Assembly (NCBI RefSeq): GCF_000002235.5
Contig: NW_022145545.1
Coordinates: forward strand, 1,491,501-1,555,500
Direction of reading: 5' to 3'
DNA from: Strongylocentrotus purpuratus
Taxonomy: Eukaryota > Echinodermata > Echinoidea > Camarodonta > Strongylocentrotidae
DNA: 64,000 nucleotides
The notes beneath the pieces are model-generated. The model made no database searches and had not been told where the DNA came from. It saw only the letters and a list, made by a program, of their open reading frames with translations. The position numbers and the translations under genes were made by a program. Shown piece by piece: positions 12,051-22,835 of this stretch (positions are counted from its first letter, which is position 1; every line of letters begins with the position of its first letter).

Positions 12051-15000
12051 CTCCAAAAACATTAATAAATAAATAAAAATAAAAATATGGTCACAGCTCT
12101 GTCCTTGTGTAAGGGTGTGCCCATGTTTAAATATGCATAACATTAATGGATATTTTTGTATTATTCTCCAAAATAATGATTACATTTTGTATAATTTGTC
12201 ATTATTTCTTTACAGTATTCACTATGGCAATTGCTGTGGCTTGGTTGGAATATCTTCATCATATGTTTATATTTAGAAGCAGGAATTCTTTCACTTGAGG
12301 TAAGATATATTTTTATTATACTTTACTCTGTTCTATCATAAACTAATCATAAATGAATATTTTGATTCATTTCTACTCATATTAAATGCACTTTCAACCC
12401 TTGATATATTTATCAGGACAAAAAGAAAAAAAAAACATTATCTTGGTCTTGATATTTTAGGCAAGATAAGACTAAATTGTGGTCAAAAGTGAATAATCTT
12501 CTTGTTAATAAGGCAGTAGGCAGGTTGGTGCATGGGAGGTACATGTACATGTAGATTACAGCTATGTTTCTGTTCGTACATGCTTCCATTCTCAAAAGTG
12601 TGAGTTGAGCTATTCATTGAATGTGATTTCCAGCAGGATCTTATTAGTTTGTTTTTATTTTTTCTCATCTGGATCGCCCATTTACTGCTTTAAAAAAAAA
12701 AATGCAGAATTACTTTCAGCCGCTTCCTTTATTCCCATAGATTGTTGTTGTTGGTTGGCTTTTTGGTTTGTTTCGTTGTTTGATAAAACACACATTTGTG
12801 AAACTGTTACGGATATCAAACTATCAAAGAAAAGAAAGCACAGCTTGAAATGCAATACAATTTGATGATTTTAACAGACCCACATTGACCATGCATTATT
12901 CTACCACTTTTCTACTTTCAACACTTGATTTTGCATGTATACTGCATTCAAATAATATCCTTGTAGTGCCTACATGTACGAACTTGGTGTGTATTTTGGT
13001 AAATATTACTGCCGTTTCTAAACAAGTTTACATGTAGGTGGAAAAGCTGTTTACTGCTTCTGTAAAAAAAATGGATAGGGTTTGGGTAATAATGAATTTG
13101 AGAGAAAATCAGAAATGCAATTATATAGGGATTTTTAATTAAATTCATTTATATGACTCAAAGAAGCTTGCATTATGGTTAGTACAGATACTTGCAATTA
13201 GTAATTTATTCAATGAACTTAATAGATATAATGAATTTGTCCTCGTTCTTCAGTAAAGGTTCACAATTTATAATGATGTCGGATAGACTGATGGAAAAGG
13301 AAGGCAATCCTTACATGTACGTACTGTACAGCCTTCCCTTGCAATGGCCATGCTGATCCCAGGTAGTCTTGAAGCACAGACCCTATTAGCACTTACGGTA
13401 TAAAATGTAATAAGGCCCTGAGCAAAGCCTTGTCTAGCCGTTGGCAGGAGCCACCGCATGTACAGTGTAGGGTCTATTTAAACTCGTGCCTGCAGAGTGC
13501 AGACTAATGTAGATCATACATGTAGGCTGAAATTTCAGCGCAGAAAGGTCATATGAACCGGGCTAAGGTCGTTTGAGAGATAGTATAGATTACCTGGTGC
13601 ATTCCATGGGGGTATGTATCTCTCTTGATCAGGGGTGGGTAGAGGAGAGTGGTGATTGATGGTAGAGATCACATTTATTATCTGTATGTGGGCTGCCTAA
13701 TTATAACTGCTATGCAAGGGATCATTCGCACATGTAACAGTAAACCGCCTTTACAAAATAGGCATAGCAAAAGAAAATTGACCGTAGTATGCTACATTAT
13801 GACTCAATTTCCCCCCCCCCCCTCCCCAATTTAAAAAAATACAAAACAAACAGAACAACGATACTAATAACTGTAGAAAGAATTGACATTAATGAACAAT
13901 GATTAGCAAAGTCTCTATCCGAAAAGAATTGATAATAAATTAAAAATGAGCTAAAAATGTAGTTCTATTTAGCTTTTGAATTCGGTTACTATTACATTGA
14001 CCTTCTGTTCTGAATACTTTGTATCACAGAGAACAACAACAAAAGCATTGCAAAACTAATATTTGAAAGAAAATTGGTTTGCAAACCAATTTCGTGTTAA
14101 ATTGGAGAAGACAGGGCAAGTTTTGTGTATACGCATACTGTGTATACAGGACAGTCTTTATTGGCATTTCCCCCAGATGTTGATTCAACTATCTTGAAAA
14201 CAGATGTACCAGTACCGGTAGACATTAATGAATTTTGAGCTTGTGAGGCTGCTTGAAATTCCTCTTTGAGATCAGGAAGATGAACTCCGAGATGAAAGGG
14301 AGGGAGGGAGGGAGGGAGGGAGGAGGAGGGAGGGAGGGAGGGAGGGAGGGAGGGAGGGAGGAGTGAAGGATAGAGGAGGAGGACGGGAGGAGAGTAATGC
14401 TCTTGCATGCACCATGTACACGCAAATTGTGAAGTGAGACGTTTAAAAGGTACATGGGTTTGTATTGGGGGGGGGGGGGGGGGGTTACTTTAATACAGGC
14501 ATCTTGAATAATCAGGCCTATATGAGTGTGTTTCATTTTCTAAGTTGTAGGCACTCAAGAACATCAGTGTAGATTATCAATTGTAGGTATATTTCCACAT
14601 ATGATATGCCATGGATACACATGCACAAATGTGTTCAGACTTTCCGTTTAGGTTTATAGTCACTCAAACAAATACACGCTATGGTTAAACGTTTAGCCCC
14701 AAAGCAGTCATCTTCTTTTGTTTTCTTTCTTTCTTTTAGTGAAACCATTTGAAAGTCCAAAACTGCAAGCATGACTCAGTTGCATATACCAAATAGATAT
14801 GGGCAATAATTTGGCAATTTCAAATATTTTTTTAAAAGTGGAATTCAATATTTAAAGTGCAATTTGTTAATTAGTTTCGGACAATGAATCTAAAGTGTTC
14901 CGCATCCAAAAGATTTGAACATTACTCAGTTTGCTCGGTGTACGTGAAGGAGGAATGGGATCATTCTAGCCTGGCATTTCAGTCACCCAGACAAGCTTTG

Positions 15001-18000
15001 TAACTGTCACATATATTAATGTCAGCTGCTTGGGATACCTCATAAAACACAGGCAGCGGTGCTCACAAGCATCGCAAAACATAATACAGGCAGTGAAAGC
15101 TATCCATCCATCTCTCAACCATAAGATATACTGTACTTAATCATCACTGTGCAATGTACATGTTTGTTTGCATGCAAACTGCTGACAACTTTTAACAAAG
15201 TTTAAATGAGATCCAAATTAGAGGATCCGGTAGGAAGATTCATAAACCTATTCCATGAATGCCTGTGCCTTATCACAGCAGTAAGACTCAGTCTGGTAGT
15301 AATATTAAAGCTCTTTTCAAAACAAACCAATTGTATTGTTTGTGTTTATTATATGAGCTACGTGTACATGACAGTACATACAAACAGAATATCATCAATC
15401 AAGTGTAGTATATTTCCCTAACATTACCTGGGGGAGGGGTCAAGAAGAAGGGGAGGTAGGTGGGAAGGGGGAGTGGTTGTTGGAAGCAATACAAATTGGG
15501 ACTAACAATCAAACATTTACAATGTAGATACATACATGTACATGTAGAACAGTGCAGTATTTTAGCATGTCAGTGATTGCCTAGTCAAACTAATGGCACT
15601 CACAGTTGAAGTAACCTTTGTTATTATATTGCAATGTACATATTGTACATGTATGAAGGCACAGAGGTAGCATTAGAAATCACTATTAAATCATGACAAT
15701 TTCTCTCTTCCCATTCTATCTCCGCAGCAACACCAATATATGTTAACATTTAACACTAGCAGCAGTGAAAGCTGGTGGATCGAGCACGGTTTCAACTGCT
15801 CTGTGACGTACAACATCACCACGTTGCCTTCAGGTATCAGTACGTCGGAGAGGATAGGAGTCACGGGCTGCCTCCTTGACTACAGATACATAGAGGTCAT
15901 CCATGCTGCAGTTCAATGCTTTTTATGTGTAAGTGTTATGTAACAGTTCCTACACCCCCCCTGCCACACACACACACAAAATAGGACCAGATGAAGGGAA
16001 TGGCTGTTGTACCATACAAAAACAAAAATGCTCAACTGTGAGCCTACAAGTATTGCAAAAATCCCCACAAAATTTATTTTCTTTTAAATTGTTCTTGTGC
16101 AGGAGAAATCTCTCAGAATCCAGCCTTTCTCTTGTAATATCAGAGATCCTTCTGCGCTGTCTCCATATTTGTGGAAAATATCAATTTCAGAGTGGCACAA
16201 ATACTGAGCCATTAATTGCCTTCAGAAATTGCTACGGTGTTTGATTATGATTTTAAAGTGAAATTTGAAGCCTCCAACAATAAATGCTTTCCATCCTGAA
16301 ACCTCAGCATGGAGTACAGGTGATATTTAACAGAATGGCTCATATTATTAACCTCATATATTTTAACACATGCCCTTTTGATTCTGAACAGTCATTAAAT
16401 GCAGTTCTACTCATGTAAACAGCTTGGTTGGTAAATATTTATTAAAATTGAAAATAACCATAGGGAGATGAGGAAACTAATGTTTCATTCCATAACCAGA
16501 ACTCTAGAATAACTTCATGAACTATTTTTTTTGTCTTGTTTTCTTCCACTGTCTTCATCTTCATTTAATTCTTTTCTATCTGTCCCCTTGACCTTTCTCT
16601 CCTCCTCTTCTATTCTCTACCCCCCCCCTTCTCTTTACTCCTCCCATCCCTCTTCCCCTAATCCAGGTCTTGGGTATCGCTGGGGCTATGGTCATGGTAA
16701 AGAAATTCAATGAAGAAGAAGACAGCTGTAAGTATACTAATACCGTCTTGCCTACTAGATACGCATAGGCTGTTGAAAGCTGCATGAATACTGTGTGTGG
16801 AACCATTCATAATGCATTCTTTCAAGCACACTGCAGATGACTACTTTCTTGTGCAGTTTCTTGTACTTTTTAGCTTTCTTTCTATTGTAATGGAGGGAGG
16901 AGCTCTTTCTTTCTCATTAAACAACTACCTCAATCAATTTTTTTTCTTTCTAAATCATGTAAAAAGTATTCTGCTACATTTAGATGGAATAGTTACTGTA
17001 AGTGTCAGATGTTACAGTACATCAAGTCCATTCTGTAAGCCTTTTTAGGAGAGTAGCAAAATTTGTGTATGATCTTAAATCCTTGATAAAAATAAGGTTG
17101 CCCTTTTCAAGCAGATATGTATCAATTCTGTATTCATGCATACATCTTTGCCTCCTTCTGCAACACTATTTCTTCATGTGTTGCGTCGGTCACCTACAAA
17201 CATGTACATGTGTACATAAAGAAGTAGCGTGATTGAACACTTATCCATATTCAGGAGAAGTGATCAGAATGGGCATTATAAATGAGAAATTATAAGCCTA
17301 CAAACCCTCAAACTCCTTCTCCCCCCCCCCCCTCTTTTTTTTTTTTTTTGGGGGGGGGGGTGTCTCAATTATTATGAACAACAACATAAATTTAGGACAT
17401 AACTTTGCCAACATGACAGAAGAAATATACAGGGGATCCATAGTCCATACATAATGTGCACTGTAATTAAACTACACCCTGGGAATCATTTATGTCTGTG
17501 GGTAATGCGTCACAATCGCATGCTCTTCCTAAAGTTTAATTACCTACTCAATCAACCGGAGTCCTTACGAGATGTACTAAGTAATTGTATGTAATGTAAT
17601 GCTTGGATGTACACTTAGAAACCAAGGTCAGACATGTACATGAAAATATGTTTAGTATAAAGCTTTTTATATGATTAATGGAAGGGAACTCACAATTTTG
17701 GACAGGTGCATTGTACATGTACATGTAGCTTCTTCTTCCTCTTCTCTTTCTTCTTCTTCTCTTCTCCTCCTCTTTCTTCTTCTCTCTTCTTCTCCTTCTT
17801 TTCCTACTCCTCCTCTTTCTCTCTCTTTTTTCTCTTCTTATTTTACCTCTTCTCTTCTACTTTTTTTCTTCTTCTTTTCCTTTTCATTCTTTTACTTCTC
17901 CTATTTTTTTTTTTTTTTTTTTTCAAAATTAAATATACATGTACCTACATGTACAGTTACAGAGGCAGTCTCCATTTAGAGGTAGCCAAATGCTCAATAT

Positions 18001-21000
18001 ATTTCTGGGGCTAATTTAATCTGCCAAAAAAGCTAATTTTACCCCATAAATCACTTTTCTAGACCGGTTTTATGGGTCATTAGGGGATTGGCAGTCTTAT
18101 TAACTTACATGTAAGTGGTTACACAGTTTATAATGTTTTACTGAATGAGTTCAACAAACTCTAAAAAAGCCTGAATATTCTTTTAATTCCTCAAATGCAT
18201 GGATTGAATGCTAGACCTTACCAATAGGTCTTTTGGAATGCTGTGCTACTTTTTGGGATTATCTTAACTTTCTGATTACACATCAAGTATGCTATTGACA
18301 GGAATATTTCAAGTCAACAATCTTGTAGTTATAGAGTTATAGAATCATAGCACTTCTTTATGGGTTCACAATCTGACGTAGTTTGGGAATGTAATATGGT
18401 GTAAATCTGTGTTTGTGGGAAGGGGGGGGGGGAGGTTCTCATGAGCCCATGGCTGCAGATTTGTTATTCTACTACAGTACATGTTCATGTATGATGTTAA
18501 GAATTGTCATTGTAATTATTTGCATATTTTCTTGAAGCCCTGTGTATTTTTGACTTCCATGATTCAGAATACAAATTTGTTTAGTTGTAAAGGAACTTTT
18601 CCTAGTCATTCACATACAAGGGTATAGACTACGATAGTGATTTATAACTTGACATCACTTTTCTTTCTGTACCCTTTCATTTCCTCACTCCTTTCCTCCA
18701 TTTTGAATATTATTTATTGCCTTTTCATTTATGTTTTATGATTTGTTTTTTCCCCCCATTTTTATGTTATTGTTGAGCACTCTTCTTTTTCCTATATTAT
18801 TTTGGTTCCTTTCTTTATATTTTTGTTTTCTCGTTTTGTAGTTGATTTTATCGGTGGCTTTGATTCTTCGTACACTGCCTACAACTCACATGCACAAAAG
18901 CCACCTGCCACAATGCAATTGGAACCAATTTATGTGTAAGTAGTATTAAAGCAATTTAGAACGTGGGTGTGAACAGAGTTGTGTTTTCTTCATATTTCTG
19001 TGTTTTGAATCTTGTGCGTGTTCACACAGATAAAGAATATAAGTTCATATTTGTGTTTTTTCATTGAAAACGTGTGGGGAAATATATTTTAAGTATGTAA
19101 GTATTGTTTGGTTTGTGGTTTTGTCCGTTTTTGCTTTAAATAGTAGTTTTGTTGTTTCAATTTGTTGTTTTGGGGATGCTTTTTATTGTCCTATTCGACA
19201 TTTAGAATGACATCATACACATCTATCCCTAAGTTTTAGAAGCAGCCAAGACAGTCATAAAAATAGACACTAAGCTGGTCTGGTAAAATAAAATAAAAAT
19301 TGAGATAAAAGATTACCGGTAAGTATCAAGTAAGGTTCCCTGCATTGATTTATCTTACAGGCATAGAAATAGAAATTTAATCAGGGTAATCGTCCTCATT
19401 TCACAATTCACACAGTACAAAATGGTATGTGTGATTGTTTTATACTATTCCAATATCCAATTCATTAATGTAATATACATACACTGTTATGAGTATATCT
19501 GCTTGAGAAGACGATAAGATGTTTTTCAAATTTGAATGCAGGAACTATTCAATATTAAATTTGATAATAAAGTTATTTTTATATGACTGCTATAATGTAT
19601 GAAACTTTGCTATGTTGCCCACCCTCCTTCGATTTTTGATATGATTTATATACATATTCATCTGTTGGTCTCATATACTCCCACCTTTGTTGAAACTAAC
19701 TGGCGTGTAATATGGTTCCTATTAATAGGAGTTCTTAATGTAAATTAAAATATCTTTTAACATGTACTACCATACATGTACATCATGTGTTGACTTATCT
19801 TTCACTAATCTTCATTCGGACTTAATATATCTTTTATTTTTATGTTTTCATTTTAACTTGATTCCTAATATTTTTTTAGAATGTTGACCAATATCCCTTG
19901 GGCAGATAGTTGTTGTTGTGTGCTTTGCGTTTTGATTGTAGCTACTAGGTTGTTTATAATAGGTGCATGCCGGATGTCAAATAGTTACCAATGCTACCGT
20001 AGGTGCTTTAAGTAAATAATGTGCCCACACATAAGGTCATTTGTTTGATATTATTTTTGTTTTATTAGGGGGAAATATTTACTTTTTGATTTTATGCATC
20101 CTTGATTGGCTGGTATTTATAAATGAAAGAGAAAAAGGTGAAATAGTTCCATAATCTCTTAGTGATTAGTCATTTGAATAATATTAATGAAACTCAAGAA
20201 AATACAAAATGATTTTATCAAGTTTTGGATTTTATCAACAGTTGATTTCTAGGGTAGCACCATGCTTTTAATATAAGAATCAATATCAGTGCTAAAAGAA
20301 GTGATTCCCTCTCATGCAATGAAATCTAAGTACATAATAATAATAATTAGATCAATTTATATAGTGCAGCTCCTATATAAATGTACTGCTACTTTACAAA
20401 ATCACAATATAAAATGTAAAAATCCATTAAAAAGCTCCTAAAACAAGTGCGTCTTCAACAAAACTTTGAAGACAGCGACAAATGAGGTTTTTCTCACGTC
20501 TAGGATCAGGTTATTCCAAAGCTATAGAGTGGCGCAACTGAAAGCATGATCTCCCAAGGGTTACTTTAGTTTTTATGCGAGATAGCTTTAGAAGCAGCTT
20601 GTCCTGTGTATTTCGCAAGTTACGTGCATGCGGAAGTGATTCAAAAGATAATAATTCAGACAAACAATTTGTCCATGTACTTGTAGTATGAATTTTAAAG
20701 GCACTATTGTAGTGAAGGAAGGAAAAAGAAGTATATTTAGATTTGCTATTGCAGTGGTTCTTGCTTTGATGTGAAAAGAAAAATACCTGCTTACTGCTGA
20801 GTCTGGAATTCTTTTTTTTTTTCAAGAGGGGGGGGGGGGGGGGGGGGGGGGGGGTAAGAAGTCAAAACACTGAATTCTTAATGAAGCCAGCTTGCTTTTG
20901 CGTTATGCATTGAAGTAAAAGTTTACTGGATGTAGTTGCATAAAGTATTGAATGCTAGTGAATGATTTTATTATGGTTTTTGCATGGTTATTTATCACAT

Positions 21001-21146
21001 ATTTATCTCTTTACCCCTTCACCTCTTTCTCATTATAAATACCTTCATCTTCATTATCTCTTTTCTCTTTTAATCTGCCTCTGTTCCGTCAACCTCACTG
21101 CATGTCTATTCCTCTATCTCTTCCCTTTTTTCTTACTGTTTTTCCC

Positions 21147-21186
<40 letters not shown>

Positions 21187-21191
21187 CCCTC

Positions 21192-21227
<36 letters not shown>

Positions 21228-21251
21228 ATCTCTATCTCTATCTATCTCTCT

Positions 21252-21284
<33 letters not shown>

Positions 21285-22835
21285 CTCTCTATCTCTATGT
21301 GTGCTGTGATTCTTTGCATGATGACTGCATGTCTTTGTCTGCTGCCTTGCTGATGTTGTACTCTTGTTCAATACATCTCTACAGAGACGCCAGGTGAGGA
21401 GACGTTACCCAAAACTTTCAGAACATTTGATCCTTATCTCAGTATTTTAATCTCACATGTTCCTGACCATTATCTGTATCCCCCTCCCATTGAAGTGGAA
21501 TGTTATTATACCCCTCATCCCTAATATATGTATATAGGACATGGGTATCTGACAATAACTTTTAAAAAATGAATAATACTTACATGTATATTGATAACAT
21601 TTAACTCATGTAAAAGCACCTTTTTCCATGGGTGCAAGGAACTCTCCATATTCATATGCATATATGATATACGTTTGCAGAGGCCATTTGAAGTTGTCCA
21701 ATGAAGCGAAAATTTGTTCGATAGAAAGGAAGATTTTTCCTTGTCCCTGATGCAACTTTAAAGATCATAAAGCCAGTATGTTTACAAACATGGCTTTGGA
21801 ATAACAAAGGAGGGAGCTAGTTTGGTAGATCTGAATTATTAACCGTGTAATTGGATCCACTATTTGTTAATGAAAAGAGGGAGAGAAAAAAGAAGTAGTC
21901 CATTCTGACAAATGAAGCGTGTCATTGATTAATATGAATGATTATTTGATGTATTTTCAATTTTTCATACCATGATACCATCAACTCTTTGAGGCTTATT
22001 AATTCAAATTTTAAAGGGAAATCCAGCCTTGATAGGAAACTACTCTAGAAGCAAAGAGAACAGTTATAGAAGCATACTGGTAAAAGTTTGAATTAAATCA
22101 GATATAAAATGAGAAAGTTATGATTTTTTTATGGTTGCAATCACTAAGGATACGATCACTTCAAATTGGCTAGATCGGTAATGTCTCTGTGATGCAGACA
22201 ACCTTTCCATTTGTTCAAACACAAAATGACTAAAATTTAAATTTTTCAAAAATGTTTGACTCAGGATGATCTTTAATTTTAAGAGGACCTGTATCAATAT
22301 ACTCTCCATAATAATGCTCCAAAGGTGAAGCCAATTGGGACAAAAAAATTTATTTGTTATATTGTTGTATATGACAAACGGGAGAGTTATCCGTCCCTAC
22401 GTCACAATCCATTGACAAAATTGCCAATTTGAGGTTCGCATAGATGTTGTGGTCATATATTTCAAACATTCATAACTTTCTTGAAATTTGCCTGATTTAT
22501 TTCAAACTTTCGCCATTTTTGTTTCTCTGAATTTACTGCTTTCATTCATATGAATTTATTACAAGGGTTAGATTGCCCTTTAATGGATTTTGCAGATTGA
22601 ATTGGGGGTCGGGTCATCATAGCTGCACGAATGTACACAATGTGATGATACTGTTTTATATAGTTGGTGCATGTGTGAAGAGTCTTGAAAATTAATTTGA
22701 GTACCGTAAAGTACACAATAATATTTTTTAATTTTTAATTTATTGATTAAATATCCAATTTTTTAGTAACCCATGTTTGTGTCTTTTTTCTCCTACACGT
22801 CTCTTGTTTGTTACAGGCACAGGGGGCTCCGTTGA
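3066..22835 (+). CDS. NKAIN: NKAIN family Na+/K+-ATPase-interacting protein (whole gene, 8 coding exons)
   Basis: Joining 3066-3119, 8454-8591, 12216-12299, 15728-15928, 16667-16727, 18842-18935, 21385-21393 and 22817-22835 gives a continuous 219-aa frame; every junction has GT-AG sites and matching phase. Family hallmarks seen: the start MGCCTRQCSMITLCILQL, the VFDFLGFMWVPMLVGFFNII block, YQYRPKF, WNIFIICLYLEAG, a glycosylated loop (NTS, NCS and NIT sites), GCLLDYRYIEV, and the acidic-aromatic EEEDSFDFIGGFDS signature followed by QLEPIYV, which corresponds to QLQPMYM in vertebrate NKAIN2. NKAINs are small, about four-pass neuronal membrane proteins that bind the Na+/K+-ATPase beta subunit. 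Vertebrate members have about 207 aa; the extra length here is a short C-terminal tail made by exons 7-8. Which vertebrate paralogue it matches best cannot be settled by eye; a single invertebrate orthologue is likely. Confidence 0.92.
3590..4660. repeat. compositionally distinct block in NKAIN intron 1, unclassified
   Basis: From about 3740 the sequence becomes rich in GATGATG-, GTCGATG- and CGAT-type words, unlike the AT-rich, TACATGTA-rich DNA around it. It carries a direct duplication of GAGCTACGGTGARTCGAGCTTGTGA (4074-4099 and 4111-4136). It ends in an A-rich tail, GAAATAAAATCAATCAAC followed by A runs, near 4633-4670. The tail and abrupt composition change suggest an inserted retroposed element, but no coding domain was recognised on either strand. 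Confidence 0.35.
4980..8453 (+). repeat. TACATGTACA-rich part of NKAIN intron 1
   Basis: The 3' half of intron 1 holds dozens of copies of the self-complementary TACATGTACA and variants (clusters near 5168, 5210, 5750, 6418, 6830, 6905, 7490, 8050, 8325). It also holds a GTTT run at 4985, a C run near 5093-5107, a GT run at 7236-7253, and a GA-rich tract at 7347-7430. No exon other than exon 2 at the end was found. Confidence 0.7.
8454..8591 (+). CDS. NKAIN: NKAIN exon 2 (residues 19-64)
   Basis: Acceptor TTTGCACAG, donor GTAAGT, 46 codons, phase 0 on both sides. It encodes IATTERLVFDFLGFMWVPML and then GFFNIIFVLFGIFGSYQYRP. This aligns residue for residue with the ERQIFDFLGYQWAPILANF block of vertebrate NKAIN2 and forms the second membrane segment. 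The open frame continues upstream into the intron, but the splice site and family alignment define the true edge. Confidence 0.93.
9474..10080. mobile_element. non-autonomous hAT-type DNA transposon with 8-bp TSD
   Basis: The element begins TAAGGCTG and ends CAGCCTTA. It is flanked by a perfect 8-bp direct repeat CAATGTAC (9466-9473 and 10081-10088). Sub-terminal copies of GGTACCCGAGTAC, GAATATTCG and GGGTACTCGAG-like words occur in both orientations near each end. An 8-bp target duplication plus short terminal inverted repeats is the hAT superfamily pattern. The 607-bp interior is T-rich (runs of TTTTTTTGAA near 9570-9640 and long T runs near 9950-9990) and has no transposase, so it needs a partner in trans. 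The intact TSD suggests a fairly young insertion. The target was itself a TACATGTACA-type repeat. Confidence 0.8.
10559..11329. mobile_element. TIR element carrying GTAACGCGAGTTAC palindromes
   Basis: Inverted termini AGGGCCATTCCATG (10559-10572) and CATGGAATGGCCCT (11316-11329) bound a 771-bp unit without a recognisable transposase. Inside lie four copies of the interrupted palindrome GTAACGYGAGTTAC: 10921-10934, 10936-10949, 11122-11135 and 11302-11315. The last directly abuts the right terminal repeat. This is a DNA-transposon derivative by structure. The superfamily is uncertain because the duplication at its edges is only a short T/A-rich word (TTTA on both sides is possible). Confidence 0.7.
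11330..12215 (+). repeat. rest of NKAIN intron 2: TACATGTACA words, T tracts, C run
   Basis: This holds TACATGTACA clusters (11367-11385, 11474-11490), T-rich tracts near 11500-11545, a G run near 11858, and a C run of about 27 at 12020-12046. No exon or RNA gene was seen. Confidence 0.6.
12216..12299 (+). CDS. NKAIN: NKAIN exon 3 (residues 65-92)
   Basis: Acceptor TTTACAG, donor GTAAGA, 28 codons, phase 0. It encodes YSLWQLLWLGWNIFIICLYL followed by EAGILSLE. The vertebrate counterpart is the [20 protein letters not shown] membrane segment. Confidence 0.93.
12300..15727 (+). repeat. NKAIN intron 3: low-complexity tracts, no gene seen
   Basis: Besides scattered TACATGTAC words, the intron carries a C run near 13811-13824, a (GGGA)n array at about 14298-14362, a G run at 14466-14484 and an AGGGGGAGG-type purine stretch near 15430-15475. 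I see no coding or RNA feature in it. Confidence 0.6.
15728..15928 (+). CDS. NKAIN: NKAIN exon 4 (residues 93-159)
   Basis: Acceptor TCTCCGCAG, donor GTAAGTG, 67 codons, phase 0. It encodes QHQYMLTFNTSSSESWWIEH, a loop with Asn-glycosylation motifs NTS, NCS and NIT, then GCLLDYRYIEVIHAAVQCFL. Vertebrate NKAINs have LTFNISMHRSWW and GCLLEYQYIEVAHSSLQ at the same places. Confidence 0.93.
16667..16727 (+). CDS. NKAIN: NKAIN exon 5 (residues 160-179 plus one base)
   Basis: Acceptor AATCCAG, donor GTAAGT. It encodes VLGIAGAMVMVKKFNEEEDS and the first base of the next Phe codon. It completes the last membrane helix and starts the acidic cytosolic tail. The 61-nt length sets phase 1 into exon 6. 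Confidence 0.92.
17725..17930 (+). repeat. polypyrimidine CT/TTC tract in NKAIN intron 5
   Basis: About 200 bases of nearly pure C and T on the plus strand (TCTTCTTCCTC-like units ending in a T run at 17905-17923). It is flanked on both sides by TACATGTA words. Long Ser- and Phe-rich open frames here are artefacts of the tract. A mirrored C-run/T-run/G-run block lies nearby at 17321-17360. Confidence 0.85.
18842..18935 (+). CDS. NKAIN: NKAIN exon 6 (residues 180-210 plus two bases), with stop codon embedded in its donor
   Basis: Acceptor TTTTGTAG; it encodes FDFIGGFDSSYTAYNSHAQK and then PPATMQLEPIY. The donor GTAAGT begins at 18936, and the in-frame stop TAA (18937-18939) lies inside it. 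If the intron is retained the protein ends immediately as ...LEPIYV (211 aa). If spliced, two short exons add a tail. The FDFIGGFD motif is the family's most conserved C-terminal signature. Confidence 0.9.
20330..20825 (-). mobile_element. L2-like LINE, C-terminal RT fragment
   Basis: Read on the minus strand from about 20820 down, the translation includes ARNLRNTQDKLLLKLSRIKT, then KVTLG, then in shifted frames LWNNLILDVRKTSFVAVFKV followed by LLKTHLF. The order (PRTRTxxxGxxxFSxxxPxLWNxLP...FKxxLKTHLF) is the known C-terminus of L2/CR1-type LINE polyproteins. At least two frame shifts and an internal stop mark it as decayed. The downstream AT-rich piece with TATATAGTGC at 20355-20370 (plus strand) is its 3' untranslated end. 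Confidence 0.7.
20827..20854 (+). repeat. poly-G run
   Basis: An almost uninterrupted run of about 28 G directly beside the LINE fragment. Replication slippage or an assembly error could change its length. Confidence 0.8.
21150..21297 (+). repeat. (CT)n/(CTAT)n microsatellite upstream of the NKAIN microexon
   Basis: About 150 bases of CT dinucleotide with ATCT interruptions, ending 88 bases before the 9-nt exon 7. It could supply an extended polypyrimidine context for that acceptor, though the proximal acceptor has its own weaker tract. Confidence 0.85.
21385..21393 (+). CDS. NKAIN: NKAIN exon 7, 9-nt microexon
   Basis: AGACGCCAG is bounded by acceptor CTCTACAG and donor GTGAGG. It preserves frame whether included (...YVDARHRGLR stop) or skipped (...YVHRGLR stop). 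Six TGC trinucleotides lie in 21302-21350, just upstream; UGC clusters upstream of microexons are the known binding context of the neural splicing factor SRRM4/nSR100. Splice-site quality and frame support it, but there is no conservation check. Confidence 0.65.
22011..22583. mobile_element. TTAA-flanked MITE-like element (AAAGGGAAATC termini)
   Basis: TTAA occurs at both edges (22011-22014 and 22580-22583). The inside begins AAAGGGAAATCCAGCCT and ends AGGGTTAGATTGCCCTT, whose reverse complement starts AAGGGCAATCTAACCCT, giving an imperfect terminal inverted repeat. No transposase is encoded in its 573 bp. TTAA target duplication is typical of piggyBac-type elements, though the termini differ from the usual CCC start. 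It lies in NKAIN intron 7. Confidence 0.6.
22817..22835 (+). CDS. NKAIN: NKAIN exon 8, last coding exon (residues 214-219, stop)
   Basis: Acceptor TTTGTTACAG. The exon completes Arg and reads HRGLR, then TGA at 22833-22835. The 3' untranslated region follows. The tail has no counterpart that I recall in vertebrate NKAINs, so this exon is less certain than exons 1-6. Confidence 0.65.

Noticed and set aside
17671-18014. Phe/Ser-rich 102-aa frames
   Set aside because: Polypyrimidine tract in an NKAIN intron.
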